In this document: positions 16,654 through 24,583 of the stretch, piece after piece
How positions within the stretch are numbered: the stretch's first letter is position 1
Layout: each line of letters begins with the position of its first letter
Program-made: the position numbers and the translations under genes
Virus record (IMG/VR): IMGVR_UViG_3300021962_000306
Span: 1-35,908 of that record
Direction: 5' to 3' (one strand)
DNA length: 35,908 nt
From: a virus
The notes under the pieces: model-generated
Seen by the model: the letters and a program-made list of their open reading frames with translations, nothing else
What the model was told of the DNA's origin: nothing
The model's database searches: none

Positions 16654-18387
16654 TTACTTGTCTACTGTTCTCCTTTGAGGAATTTTGGTTCCGTAGGCTT
16701 CAGTGACAAGCTTTTCTCTAATAGCAGCCTCTTGGCTTTTTTCAATACCAGCCATCTGTTGCTGCATTGGGTCGTTGACGCTTTCATCAGTTTGAGGGCC
16801 TTCAATGCCGTCTCCCATGATGTCTCCATCACCAAGCTCTGTTGGTTGCATAGGTATAGCGGAGTTTCCGTCTGGGCCTGGCATCATGCCAGTCATATCC
16901 ATAATTGCTTTTTGAATCTGAATCTTTACCAACTGCAGCGCTCCATCGGCACTTGCGTCAGCAATAAGCTCTTGACGAATCTCTTGTAGCTTTTCTTCTG
17001 GGAACTCTTCGCCAAGAGTACGCAAAGCACCTTCTTTAGACTCAAGTCCCATACCAATCTTGGTCTGAATCTCATTCAAAACAATCAGTTTATCCAAAGG
17101 AAGAGGCTGAGGGAACTGGACGTAATTCTTATATGTAATAGGGTCTGCAAAATCAAGCTGTGTTAATTGGCCTTCTTTAATAGGGCCATCTTCTTCTGGG
17201 TTGTACATAAACTGCATTGGCTCTTTTAGAGCAAGAGTGCGCAGAGCAAGTTCATTAATCTTTTCAATACCAATACCGTACTGAGCAATCTTTTGTGAGT
17301 AACGGTTCATCAATGGCTGGTACTGAATAGAAAGAGCTACACCAGAAGTGTTAGAGATAGGTTGAACTTGTCCCAGTGCGGTTTCTGGGATGTTCATTAT
17401 TTCGTGCATTGAGCGCTTTAGAAGCTCTAGGTACTTCAAGGCTCCGTCAATACCTTGTGCACCACCTTCTAGGTTAAAGACTTGAGCATCTTTTGGAAGA
17501 CCGCCCCAAACCTTCTTAGCGCCTTTCTCTAAGTTAGAAGCTTTAGCACCAACAATAACTGTCACAGGGGAAGCGTGATAGTTAATGATGTCTGCTATGT
17601 CAGTTGATATCTCGTTGTAAGCGCGGTTGATGGTGATGATGTCGTGTGCGTCTGGGAGACCCCAAGGTGAACCAGAAACTGGGATGTTTGGAATATGAAC
17701 TATAGGAACTAAACCAAGTGGGTTAGGACGTGAGTCAATTAATTCGTCGTTGATGTACTCTTCAATAGTGTCGTCAGTAAGGATTTCTGTGTAAGTAAAT
17801 ACTTGGCGAGTACCTTCTAGTGATGTTCCCCAGAAACGATACTTCTGCTTAAAACGCAGTAAGCGTGTACGGTCGTGTGGGTGGAACTCAGGAAATGCAA
17901 AAGAAGAGTTAAGAGGAAGAATGCGAACCTTACCTGGGTGCTGTCCTCCTGCAGAATCTACCCATGGTTCTTCGTATGCAATCTTTACAAAACAATCGCC
18001 TGTAATTCCGCCTTGTTGCCCCATCTCAAGTAAGACACGCATTTTGTCGTTGTCTACTTCCCAAATTCGTTCTAGACGGTCTGGAATAATTGCTTCTGTT
18101 GCTTTAGGGGAACGGAAGTGAACACCCTTACCAAATACAAAGCGAGATAAAAAGTCATTAAATGCTCGGTAATAATTGACCGCAATTTGCATTTCGCCAG
18201 ACTCACGGCGGTAACCCCAGTGATGACCAAGGTACATCGCCCAGTTTAGTGAGTAACGGTTTAGGCGGGGACCGTGTACTTCAAATTCTTCATCAGCTAA
18301 TTCCACTAAACCCAGTGGAGAAATAGAGATAGTTAAATCGCTAGATGCGGCTCTATACGATGGCGGAGAAAAATCAAGAAATGACAT
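16654..18387 (-). CDS. portal protein
   Basis: 577 residues, ATG start sharing a base with the previous stop (TAATG). It contains the segments typical of portals: LVPIVHIPNIPVSG, a D-x-I-x-I-N-R-A-Y-N-E-I-S-T-D helix, and near residue 330 HEIMNIPETALGQVQPISNTSGVALSIQYQPLMNR. It is followed by a long stem helix (KIAQYGIGIEKINELALRTLAL). It forms the dodecameric ring at the capsid vertex through which the terminase moves DNA. The C-terminal 80 residues are Gln/Met/Gly-rich and poorly conserved, as usual. Confidence 0.9.
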   Translation of the reverse strand: MSFLDFSPPSYRAASSDLTISISPLGLVELADEEFEVHGPRLNRYSLNWAMYLGHHWGYRRESGEMQIAVNYYRAFNDFLSRFVFGKGVHFRSPKATEAIIPDRLERIWEVDNDKMRVLLEMGQQGGITGDCFVKIAYEEPWVDSAGGQHPGKVRILPLNSSFAFPEFHPHDRTRLLRFKQKYRFWGTSLEGTRQVFTYTEILTDDTIEEYINDELIDSRPNPLGLVPIVHIPNIPVSGSPWGLPDAHDIITINRAYNEISTDIADIINYHASPVTVIVGAKASNLEKGAKKVWGGLPKDAQVFNLEGGAQGIDGALKYLELLKRSMHEIMNIPETALGQVQPISNTSGVALSIQYQPLMNRYSQKIAQYGIGIEKINELALRTLALKEPMQFMYNPEEDGPIKEGQLTQLDFADPITYKNYVQFPQPLPLDKLIVLNEIQTKIGMGLESKEGALRTLGEEFPEEKLQEIRQELIADASADGALQLVKIQIQKAIMDMTGMMPGPDGNSAIPMQPTELGDGDIMGDGIEGPQTDESVNDPMQQQMAGIEKSQEAAIREKLVTEAYGTKIPQRRTVDK

Positions 18388-18653
18388 TACTTATCTTTCT
18401 TCTTATCTTTCTTAGAGTCTTTTTTCTTAGCGGTAACTGTAGCACTCTTCTTCTTAACATCACGGGAATGCTTTTTCTTCTGCATTTCTAATCTGCGAGA
18501 CTGTTCATTTGTTTCAATAAATTTTCCGCCTGATTGAATGTAGCGCTCATGAACCCAGTGACTTGCTCCAGGGTTTGGGTAGTTAGAGTACTTAGCCTTC
18601 GCCTGTGCAACAATCATCTGATACAACTTAATGTTTGCTGGTTTACTAGCCAC
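18387..18653 (-). CDS. small basic head-module protein with Lys-rich tail
   Basis: I place the start at GTG 18653 because AGAGGAG lies 5 nt upstream; a longer frame would run into a hairpin. The 88-residue protein has a structured N-terminal half (KLYQMIVAQAKAKYSNYPNPGASHWVHERYIQSGGKF) and a C-terminal Lys/Ser tail (KKKHSRDVKKK...KKDKKKDK). It is coupled to the portal gene by a TAATG junction. Proteins like this occur between terminase and portal in related phages. Their function is unknown; the tail suggests nucleic-acid contact. Confidence 0.7.
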   Translation of the reverse strand: MASKPANIKLYQMIVAQAKAKYSNYPNPGASHWVHERYIQSGGKFIETNEQSRRLEMQKKKHSRDVKKKSATVTAKKKDSKKDKKKDK

Positions 18654-18678
18654 TACATCTCCTCTTGATAACCCGATA

Positions 18679-18700
18679 GCCCCCACATTACTGTGGGGGC
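18679..18700 (-). terminator. perfect palindromic hairpin, copy 1
   Basis: GCCCCCACA, loop TTAC, TGTGGGGGC: a 9-bp perfect stem between two genes, with no U-run. Its 16-nt core CCCACATTACTGTGGG recurs with one change at 20808-20823. Confidence 0.6.
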
Positions 18701-18719
18701 ATACGGATGTCTGTCTAAA

Positions 18720-19115
18720 TTAGTCGTTTACGACTGTTGCGGATTGACGCTGTGAGCGTCCGCCTGAAACTACCTTTGTCTCAATAACTTGAGCTGAGTA
18801 GTCGTTAGATGTTCCGTGTGCAAACTCACCTAAGAATGTAGGTGCTTCTACCCATGATGCAGAACCTACGTGAGCACGCTCTGCAAGAGTTTCTGCAGCT
18901 GGCTTCTCAAATACGTTTGCATTGTGGTTAGGACGACCTGCTGCAGGAACGTATCCCTGCATCATGCCTTTTTGGAAATCGTTTGGCACATCAGTGTCAG
19001 TTGCGATTCCTTCTTCAAATCGTAGTGGTCCACGACGTGTTGCGTTTCCTGCTGCTTTCATTTCGTACACATGTGGTGCACGCTCTGGAAACTGTGGTGC
19101 TGGGGAAATACCCAT
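18720..19115 (-). CDS. conserved hypothetical protein between terminase and portal
   Basis: 131 residues, ATG start with TTAAGGAGTC upstream. It begins MGISPAPQFPERAPHVYEMKAAGNATRRGPLRF and ends in FLGEFAHGTSNDYSAQVIETKVVSGGRSQRQSATVVND. It has no membrane or enzyme motif. The length, position and mostly extended, Pro/Gly-rich composition suggest a small virion or head protein. I do not recognise a named family. Confidence 0.65.
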   Translation of the reverse strand: MGISPAPQFPERAPHVYEMKAAGNATRRGPLRFEEGIATDTDVPNDFQKGMMQGYVPAAGRPNHNANVFEKPAAETLAERAHVGSASWVEAPTFLGEFAHGTSNDYSAQVIETKVVSGGRSQRQSATVVND

Positions 19116-19189
19116 GATAGACTCCTTAAGGTTATATATGGAAGGCCATTCCAGGTAATAGTCTCTCGCTTTTTAAGCTGCTTGTGTTG

Positions 19190-20785
19190 TTAACCAAAGA
19201 AAGGATTTGAAGAAGCAACTACTTCTGGCATTACTAGGTCTTGGGTCAAAGAGCAGGCTATAGACAGCGAGTCAACAAAATCGTCGTGCGCATAGTTCTC
19301 ATCTGGAGCAGCAACCATAAAATTAGGGCCTTTAAACTGCACTTCAGCATCTGTCATTTGCTGATAAAACCGCTTCCAAGTACGTAGCCTTCGGGTCTTT
19401 GCGTGGGCAGGCCAAGAAATCATTTCTCTTTGAATTAGTGCCTGCAAATGTTTCCAGCGCTTAGACTGCTCACTTGGACTTGAAGTCAATGACATAACTT
19501 CGGCTCTTGGTAAGAGAAGTTTTAAACGTTGAGCTACTGCATCACCCACACCGTTAGCATCTACGCCAACTGCAAGTACGTCGTAGTTCTCTAAAAAGTT
19601 TACGATTTGAAAGTACTGTTCTTCCCAGTCGTCGCCCTGTAGTTCAAGCCAATTTAAAATGCGATGGTCAAAGTAACCAAACTCATCTGGTCTATCCCAA
19701 TCAACCCATACAACAGTCACAACTGTTGAGTCAGTTTTACGTGCAGGGTCAATGCCGACAACACACGGAGTTTTGTGCCATGACTTTACTAGCTCTTGAG
19801 ATGTGTCACCTAGTTCATCCATTTTAGATGATGTGATGAACATTCCGCGTTCAAGAAGCCACTTACAGTTGTACGACATTTGAAACTCATCAGAGTCTTC
19901 TCCAATACGAAGCATTTCTTTTCTAATTGAGCGTTCGTAGTTTTTGTTGTACTTAATAACTTCTTTCCAGTCCCATTGGAAATGATTTTGTCTGTTGCCT
20001 CGTGTTGTTTGACGTCTGCGGTTTAACTGAATTGCTTTATAAAAGTTATTCTTACTTGTTGTTGGTGTTCCTGTTTTTACCATTGTTCCTGCGTAGTATG
20101 CAAGCATAGGAGCAATAGACTTAGAAACTACAAAGTCGTCTGCTTCTTGACACTCGTCAATTACAATCAAATGGAAAGACTTGGATTCAATTTTTGCACG
20201 AGGGTTAGCAGTCATCATTGTGATACTAGAGCCAGAGTTAGCTAGTTTAATTTGACGTGTAACTCCACCTACACGAGCTGCTTTATCGTCAATCTCAACG
20301 TCGTTTAAAATCTCTAATGCACGCTCAGAGGTAAGGCGAGTAACAGCACGACCAAAGAGGGTTTCTGCCTGCCCTTCTGTAGGCGCAAATAAACCTACCC
20401 ACACACCGTCTTTAAACTTGCCCAATAATTCTGGATAAAGTTTTGCAAGACGTGGAAGAAGAATCATTAAAGTAACTACTGTGTCTGCAACCGTCTCGGA
20501 CTTACCTGACTGACGTGCTGCAAGTGCTGTTATTTCTTCAGCATCATTAATTATGACTGATTCCATAATGCGACGTGCTAAAGGTTTTTGGTAGGGGTGT
20601 AAGTCATGACCAACAAGAACTTTTAAAAAGTCCATCATCTTGTCAATTAGTTTGTCAACGAACTGCTGAGAAAGCTCATCAAGAGATTCTTCTTTTTCTA
20701 ACTCAGATTGTTCTGGCTCATCTTCCTGTAAATAAAACTCAGGATTGATTTCCTCAAACTTCTCGTCATCATAATCAATAGGCAT
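19190..20785 (-). CDS. terL: terminase large subunit (TerL)
   Basis: 531 residues, ATG start. The N-terminal ATPase has a Walker A variant ARQSGKSE (residues 90-97), a Walker B strand LIVIDE (206-211) and a coupling motif TGTPTT (238-243). The C-terminal RNase H-like nuclease has Asp346 (VGIDPARKTDST), Asp409 (VGVDANGVGDA) and Asp501/Asp502 (HDDFVDSL), the expected metal-binding acids. It packages DNA into the prohead through the portal. No small terminase was recognised; one of the genes at 20872-22101 could be it, but I see no evidence. Confidence 0.93.
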   Translation of the reverse strand: MPIDYDDEKFEEINPEFYLQEDEPEQSELEKEESLDELSQQFVDKLIDKMMDFLKVLVGHDLHPYQKPLARRIMESVIINDAEEITALAARQSGKSETVADTVVTLMILLPRLAKLYPELLGKFKDGVWVGLFAPTEGQAETLFGRAVTRLTSERALEILNDVEIDDKAARVGGVTRQIKLANSGSSITMMTANPRAKIESKSFHLIVIDECQEADDFVVSKSIAPMLAYYAGTMVKTGTPTTSKNNFYKAIQLNRRRQTTRGNRQNHFQWDWKEVIKYNKNYERSIRKEMLRIGEDSDEFQMSYNCKWLLERGMFITSSKMDELGDTSQELVKSWHKTPCVVGIDPARKTDSTVVTVVWVDWDRPDEFGYFDHRILNWLELQGDDWEEQYFQIVNFLENYDVLAVGVDANGVGDAVAQRLKLLLPRAEVMSLTSSPSEQSKRWKHLQALIQREMISWPAHAKTRRLRTWKRFYQQMTDAEVQFKGPNFMVAAPDENYAHDDFVDSLSIACSLTQDLVMPEVVASSNPFFG

Positions 20786-20807
20786 TTTTCCTCATTAATT
20801 GACTAGA

Positions 20808-20823
20808 CCCACATTGCTGTGGG
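20808..20823 (-). terminator. palindromic hairpin, copy 2
   Basis: CCCACA, loop TTGC, TGTGGG: a 6-bp stem in the 86-nt gap before the terminase gene. It is the same 16-nt core as 18682-18697 except for one loop base. No U-run follows. Confidence 0.5.
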
Positions 20824-20871
20824 CCATCGCCAGACCAGGAGAGAGGTGAAGCAAGAAAATCATAGCACACA

Positions 20872-21099
20872 CTACGCACGTTTCTTCAGTTCCTTAGCGA
20901 TTGCGTGGAACACTTCTGTTCCTAAAACAACTTCATCAAGAAGGTCTTGATTGTGACTCTTCTGCCATTCTGTAATATGTTTGCCAATCGTGTACATGGA
21001 CTGCTCCATCCACAGAATCAAGTCTGGAGTTGATATCTTTGAGACTCTCTTCTCTATCCGAGTCTGGGGCTGTCCATCCTGCTTCTTCCGTAAAATCAT
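20872..21099 (-). CDS. small conserved phage protein overlapping its neighbour
   Basis: 75 residues if started at ATG 21099 (GGAAG 9 nt upstream). The core STPDLILWMEQSMYTIGKHITEW...LLDEVVLGTEVFHAIAKELKKRA is two amphipathic helices. The first 164 nt overlap the 3' end of 20936..21343 in another frame, which is long for a phage. An inner start (Met31 at 21009 or Met36 at 20994) would shorten the overlap, but the helix seems to begin before Met31. Function unknown; it lies next to terminase. Confidence 0.6.
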   Translation of the reverse strand: MILRKKQDGQPQTRIEKRVSKISTPDLILWMEQSMYTIGKHITEWQKSHNQDLLDEVVLGTEVFHAIAKELKKRA

Positions 21100-21343
21100 C
21101 GTATGTTACTTCCCGTGTTTCTAGTGCCGAATTAAGTGCTTCTTCTTCAGTTTTAAAGCCAGTCCACTTGCCGAAGGCTAGTGCTTTGTACTTGGGTAAT
21201 CTTACTAAAATAGGTTCGGAAGTTCTAAACGGCTCTTCAATTTCTTGAGTCCATCCACGAACAAAAAACTTTTTGCCCCAAATAACAGGCAAGTCAATTA
21301 GTTGTACAAAATGTTTTGGTCCGATGTTGTGTACTTTTGGCAT
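20936..21343 (-). CDS. hypothetical protein upstream of terminase
   Basis: 135 residues, ATG start sharing a base with the previous stop (TAATG). It begins MPKVHNIGPKHFVQLIDLPVIWGKKFFVRGWTQEIEEPF, continues in a beta-rich segment, and has an acidic stretch EALNSALETREVTYDDFTEEAG. The C-terminal third is overlapped by 20872..21099 in another frame. I do not recognise it. A DNA-recognition or small-terminase role is possible by position only. Confidence 0.6.
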   Translation of the reverse strand: MPKVHNIGPKHFVQLIDLPVIWGKKFFVRGWTQEIEEPFRTSEPILVRLPKYKALAFGKWTGFKTEEEALNSALETREVTYDDFTEEAGWTAPDSDREESLKDINSRLDSVDGAVHVHDWQTYYRMAEESQSRPS

Positions 21344-22101
21344 TATCTTCCTCTAGGGTTTTTTCCACCTTTAGATGGGTTTTTACCTGCATTTTTTTGA
21401 GAGACGGTTTTATATGTAGTTTTTGTTTGACCAGCGCCTTTGCCCTTCATGTGGATTTGAGCTCCACGACTGTATCGGTAGAACGCTTGCTGCGCTTTTG
21501 CGCCAAGAGTTGACACGTCTGCTGGTCCACGTGGCTTAAAGTCTAACATGCGGTAGATAACCGCTCCTTTAGAACGGTTGGCTTTAAATGCAGCCCACTC
21601 ACTTCCGCTAACCTCATAATAGTTATAGAAAGTTCCATCACGAAAAACAACAGTTAGCTTTTCTTCGTACTCATCATAGCCAGCAGCAACTGTGCGAGGT
21701 CTTGCTGGATTAGTGGTTGAGGTAGGAACTAAGGTTAAATCTGCTGGTGAAGTGTCTTCTTCGTTTTGAGGGCCTTGCATTCCAGGAACAACTAAGTCTC
21801 CCGTTAAGTCTACGACCTCATAAAATGGTCTACTAGAGTAACCTTCTTGGGCGTTATACATGGTGTCCATAGACATTGGGTCACCAGCAAGATTGTTATA
21901 CTCAGTAGGATTGTAGTAATCCATTGACTGAGTGTCGTCAAACATAATGTCGGAGATTTTATTAAAAGCGCCTTTAGAGGCTGCTGTTACTCCGCCTTTA
22001 AAATCATCACCGAAAATATCTCGGCCTATTGCATTCATCATTTCCTGTGCAGACGGCGCAGCCCTCCGAGAAGAGCTGCGACCGCCTACAGGACGTACCA
22101 T
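21343..22101 (-). CDS. KTSC-domain structural protein
   Basis: 252 residues, ATG start. Residues about 140-185 (YDEYEEKLTVVFRDGTFYNYYEVSGSEWAAFKANRSKGAVIY) match the KTSC domain, a small module of unknown function found in phage and bacterial proteins. The N-terminal 100 residues are low-complexity and Asp/Met/Tyr/Gly-rich. The C-terminus is basic and Gly/Lys-rich (KGKGAGQTKTTYKTVSQKNAGKNPSKGGK). It lies in the head module; a virion or DNA-contact role is inferred. Confidence 0.65.
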   Translation of the reverse strand: MVRPVGGRSSSRRAAPSAQEMMNAIGRDIFGDDFKGGVTAASKGAFNKISDIMFDDTQSMDYYNPTEYNNLAGDPMSMDTMYNAQEGYSSRPFYEVVDLTGDLVVPGMQGPQNEEDTSPADLTLVPTSTTNPARPRTVAAGYDEYEEKLTVVFRDGTFYNYYEVSGSEWAAFKANRSKGAVIYRMLDFKPRGPADVSTLGAKAQQAFYRYSRGAQIHMKGKGAGQTKTTYKTVSQKNAGKNPSKGGKNPRGR

Positions 22102-22114
22102 ATTAACTACTTAC

Positions 22115-22765
22115 TTATGCCCAAGGAGTAATAGTTACTGCTGCACCAACTGCAGTTGTTGCTGCATTTGCTGCGATTGACTGTGTCTTGATTGTTCCAG
22201 CTGCACCTTTAAGAGCTGTACCAGGTGTAATAGAACCTGTATCTGCAACAGTCCAACCTGTACCTGAGATAACAAGTGTGCTTCCACTACCACCAGTTAC
22301 AGACCATGTGCCAACAAGTGCTGTTGGGATGCCTGTACCTGAAGCAATAGTTACCTTTGTACCAACAGGCCATGTACCTGTTCCGCCTGATACGTAAACA
22401 GTTGCTGCAGTAGTTGCAGTTACGTTAATACGTGTTGGCTGTGTAGCAGTGTTAGTTGCACCTGCTGCAGTTGTAGGTGTTAGACCAGCGTCTGACATTG
22501 CATCTGAAGCAAGAGCGGTTGTAAGACCAAGAACTGAAGGGACCTTTACGTAATCAGTTGGACCTGCTACGTCAGAACCTGTTGTGTTTGGTGAATACTG
22601 CGGAAAACCATTCCAACCTGATTCAAGATTGATGTGGTCACCTTTAGTTAAATCTAAACGTGTTGTGCGAGCATCGTTTGGCTGTGGAGCAAAGTTACCC
22701 CATACAAAGTCAATTGCGACTTCGCCATTGGAATCAAGAAGATTCCCGTTGTTATTTGTTGCCAT
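22115..22765 (-). CDS. beta-rich structural protein with PASTA-like segment
   Basis: 216 residues, ATG start. Residues about 70-98 (YVKVPSVLGLTTALASDAMSDAGLTPTTAAG) match the PASTA signature V-P-x-V-x-G-x...A...A-G-L. PASTA domains bind peptidoglycan in bacterial kinases and penicillin-binding proteins. The C-terminal half is a Gly/Thr/Ser/Val repeat-type beta domain (VYVSGGTGTWPVGTKVTIASGTG). It is probably a virion decoration protein. PASTA assignment from one segment is tentative. Confidence 0.6.
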   Translation of the reverse strand: MATNNNGNLLDSNGEVAIDFVWGNFAPQPNDARTTRLDLTKGDHINLESGWNGFPQYSPNTTGSDVAGPTDYVKVPSVLGLTTALASDAMSDAGLTPTTAAGATNTATQPTRINVTATTAATVYVSGGTGTWPVGTKVTIASGTGIPTALVGTWSVTGGSGSTLVISGTGWTVADTGSITPGTALKGAAGTIKTQSIAANAATTAVGAAVTITPWA

Positions 22766-22795
22766 GATTTCTACTTTCTCTAGAGAGGTTGTTAT

Positions 22796-22816
22796 TTCCC
22801 CATGCGCTTAGGGGAA
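22796..22816 (-). terminator. weak hairpin before the PASTA-like gene
   Basis: TTCCCC and GGGGAA form a 6-bp stem with a 9-nt loop in the 93-nt gap upstream of 22115..22765. It has no U-run, so it is a weak terminator candidate at best. Confidence 0.3.
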
Positions 22817-22858
22817 CCGTAAAGATAGTATCCAAGACTATTGACGTAATGTCAGTGT

Positions 22859-23089
22859 TTATTCCTCACAGATGTGTTCATCAAGGTCTTCACCAAGCAT
22901 AATCTCGTAACAATCACGACACCTAAAAAACCGTACATCATCTAAGCCTACATGAAGAGAATCAGCGTCACGTGACTCAATAGTCATTTCTGGTTCAGCG
23001 AGTACCTCTGGTGGAAATGGTCCTCTAGGGCTATGGACTACTGAAGGTATTGCATGACCCTGTACCGCAAACTTGCGAATTACAGGCAT
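22859..23089 (-). CDS. small zinc-ribbon-like protein
   Basis: 76 residues, ATG start joined to the previous stop (TAATG). The C-terminus has C-R-D-C...H-I-C (FRCRDCYEIMLGEDLDEHICEE), a likely zinc site. The first 50 residues are extended and Pro-rich. It may regulate transcription or bind protein. Function unknown. Confidence 0.65.
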   Translation of the reverse strand: MPVIRKFAVQGHAIPSVVHSPRGPFPPEVLAEPEMTIESRDADSLHVGLDDVRFFRCRDCYEIMLGEDLDEHICEE

Positions 23090-23376
23090 TACTCTGTTGG
23101 TTCTGCTGGAGTTTCTTCTGCAGGAACTTCTTCTACAACTGGAGTTTCTTCTACAACTTCAGCTTTTTTTGCAGACTTCTTTGTAGGCTTTGATGAAAGC
23201 GCTTCAAAAGCATCAGATGTATCCTGAACCATTTCTTCAGAACGCTTTAACATCCCAGCATTTTTTTGGTCGTTAAGAAACTTTGGCAAGTGTGTTGAGC
23301 AGTAAGGGATTGTATGAGCAGGTGTAATCTCGTAAATCCACACTGAAGTGTTTTCGCAGTTAGCGCATGTAGCCAT
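23089..23376 (-). CDS. small zinc-ribbon-like protein with acidic tail
   Basis: 95 residues, ATG start with AAAGGAG upstream. The N-terminus has a C-A-N-C pair (ATCANCENTS) and later Y-C-S-T-H, giving three Cys and a His that could bind zinc. The C-terminal half is a disordered Lys then Glu/Val/Pro tail (VVEETPVVEEVPAEETPAEP). Such tails occur in phage nucleic-acid-binding and decoy proteins. Function unknown. Confidence 0.65.
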   Translation of the reverse strand: MATCANCENTSVWIYEITPAHTIPYCSTHLPKFLNDQKNAGMLKRSEEMVQDTSDAFEALSSKPTKKSAKKAEVVEETPVVEEVPAEETPAEPTE

Positions 23377-23391
23377 CTTTAAACTCCTTTA

Positions 23392-23682
23392 TTAGCAATC
23401 CCACTTGCGAAGTGAGAGTGCCTTTCTAGTTGGTCTTCCCTTTTCGTCCTTCATAGGACCAGGCATACCGCCCATTCTTGCACAAAACGATTTGCGTCGT
23501 GCTGCAGACTTAGGTGACTTTTTTGCTTGTTCTGCTGAAACAGGAGGCTTTAAGTTATGTCCCTGTGCTTTAGCAGATGCTCGGCCTTTTGCGTTAAGAC
23601 CACCTTCAGGATTTTTTCCTTCTTTGCGAGTCCATGCTGGTGTCTTATGTGCTTTCTTGTGTGCTTTCTTTTTTGTTGTCAT
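23392..23682 (-). CDS. DUF6321-like basic conserved phage protein
   Basis: 96 residues, ATG start sharing a base with the previous stop (TAATG). It begins with a Lys/His-rich segment and then carries PAWTRKEGKNPEGGLNAKGR...LKPPV...SFCARMGGMPGPMKDEKGRPTRKALSLRKWDC. This strongly conserved small protein is frequent in marine and freshwater phages, and I recall it as DUF6321. Its role is unknown; virion association is plausible from its place next to the head genes. Confidence 0.75.
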   Translation of the reverse strand: MTTKKKAHKKAHKTPAWTRKEGKNPEGGLNAKGRASAKAQGHNLKPPVSAEQAKKSPKSAARRKSFCARMGGMPGPMKDEKGRPTRKALSLRKWDC

Positions 23683-24569
23683 TATTTTTTCTTAATCCCT
23701 ACCATGCGACCAGTCTTAGGGTCACGTGTAACTGTTGGCTGTCCTTTAGAAGGAGCTGCTTTCTTTGCAGGAGCTTTTTTTGCTGGTGTTGATGCAACTG
23801 GTGTTGTAGCTTCTTTAAGAGAAACCATACGACCACCAGGTCCACGCTTAACAGTTGGTTGAGGTCCTTTAGGAGTTGCTGCTTGTTGTCGTGCTCCCGC
23901 TGATGCTGCTGCTGCATACACAGCCTTTGGTGCAGATGCACGATTACCAGGCATACCAACAAACGACTTAGTCTGTCGTGGCGCAGCTGTAGGTGTTGGG
24001 CTAGTTGCAGGAGTAGATGGGGTCTTCAAAGTAAACTTTGCTTTAACTCCACTTCCAGAAACATCAACTGCAGTTCCGCCTTGTCCAGCTGCAGCAATTC
24101 TGTTTATTAAATCTCCAGCATGTCTATGAGCCACACGAGCTTCATTCACTGTGTTTGCAGAGGTGTTGTTTGCTTCTGCAACTCTTATCCCAGACTCTGT
24201 GCGAAGTTTATCTGTTGATAGGTGATGTTCAACAGCGGCTTTTTGTAAATCGTTATTGTGTGTAAGAACAATCTTTTTAATCTCATGACGACGAGAGGCT
24301 GCATCTTCTTTTAAACGCTGCCCGTGCTCTTGCGCTGAAAGAGCTGATGTTTGCGAGTGCTCTTGTGCAGATAAAGCAGAGTGTATGTTTCCTGCGTGTG
24401 TTGCGTAATCTTTTGCTAACTCATTTTGATGATGAGCTGCTTCCATGTTCATTCCATGTTGAAGAACCATCTGACCTGTTGTAATGCTTCGTGAAGATGC
24501 AGCACTTAATTTGTCAGAGAGCTTAGTTGTGATAGGGCTAATATTCCCATTGTATCTGCTCAAGTCCAT
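23682..24569 (-). CDS. helical phage protein with basic, repeated C-terminus
   Basis: 295 residues, ATG start. Residues 1-150 are alpha-helical and His/Gln/Ala-rich (QHGMNMEAAHHQNELAKDYATHAGNIHSALSAQEH), with SALSAQEH repeated. The C-terminal 100 residues are Lys/Pro/Ala-rich, with the element Q-P-T-V-x-R-x-P-x-x-G-R-M-V-x-(L/I)-K present twice (about residues 240-257 and 275-293). The basic tail suggests DNA or polymer contact. It may be a minor head or internal protein. I do not recognise a family. Confidence 0.65.
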   Translation of the reverse strand: MDLSRYNGNISPITTKLSDKLSAASSRSITTGQMVLQHGMNMEAAHHQNELAKDYATHAGNIHSALSAQEHSQTSALSAQEHGQRLKEDAASRRHEIKKIVLTHNNDLQKAAVEHHLSTDKLRTESGIRVAEANNTSANTVNEARVAHRHAGDLINRIAAAGQGGTAVDVSGSGVKAKFTLKTPSTPATSPTPTAAPRQTKSFVGMPGNRASAPKAVYAAAASAGARQQAATPKGPQPTVKRGPGGRMVSLKEATTPVASTPAKKAPAKKAAPSKGQPTVTRDPKTGRMVGIKKK

Positions 24570-24583
24570 GCTCTAATCGTCCC

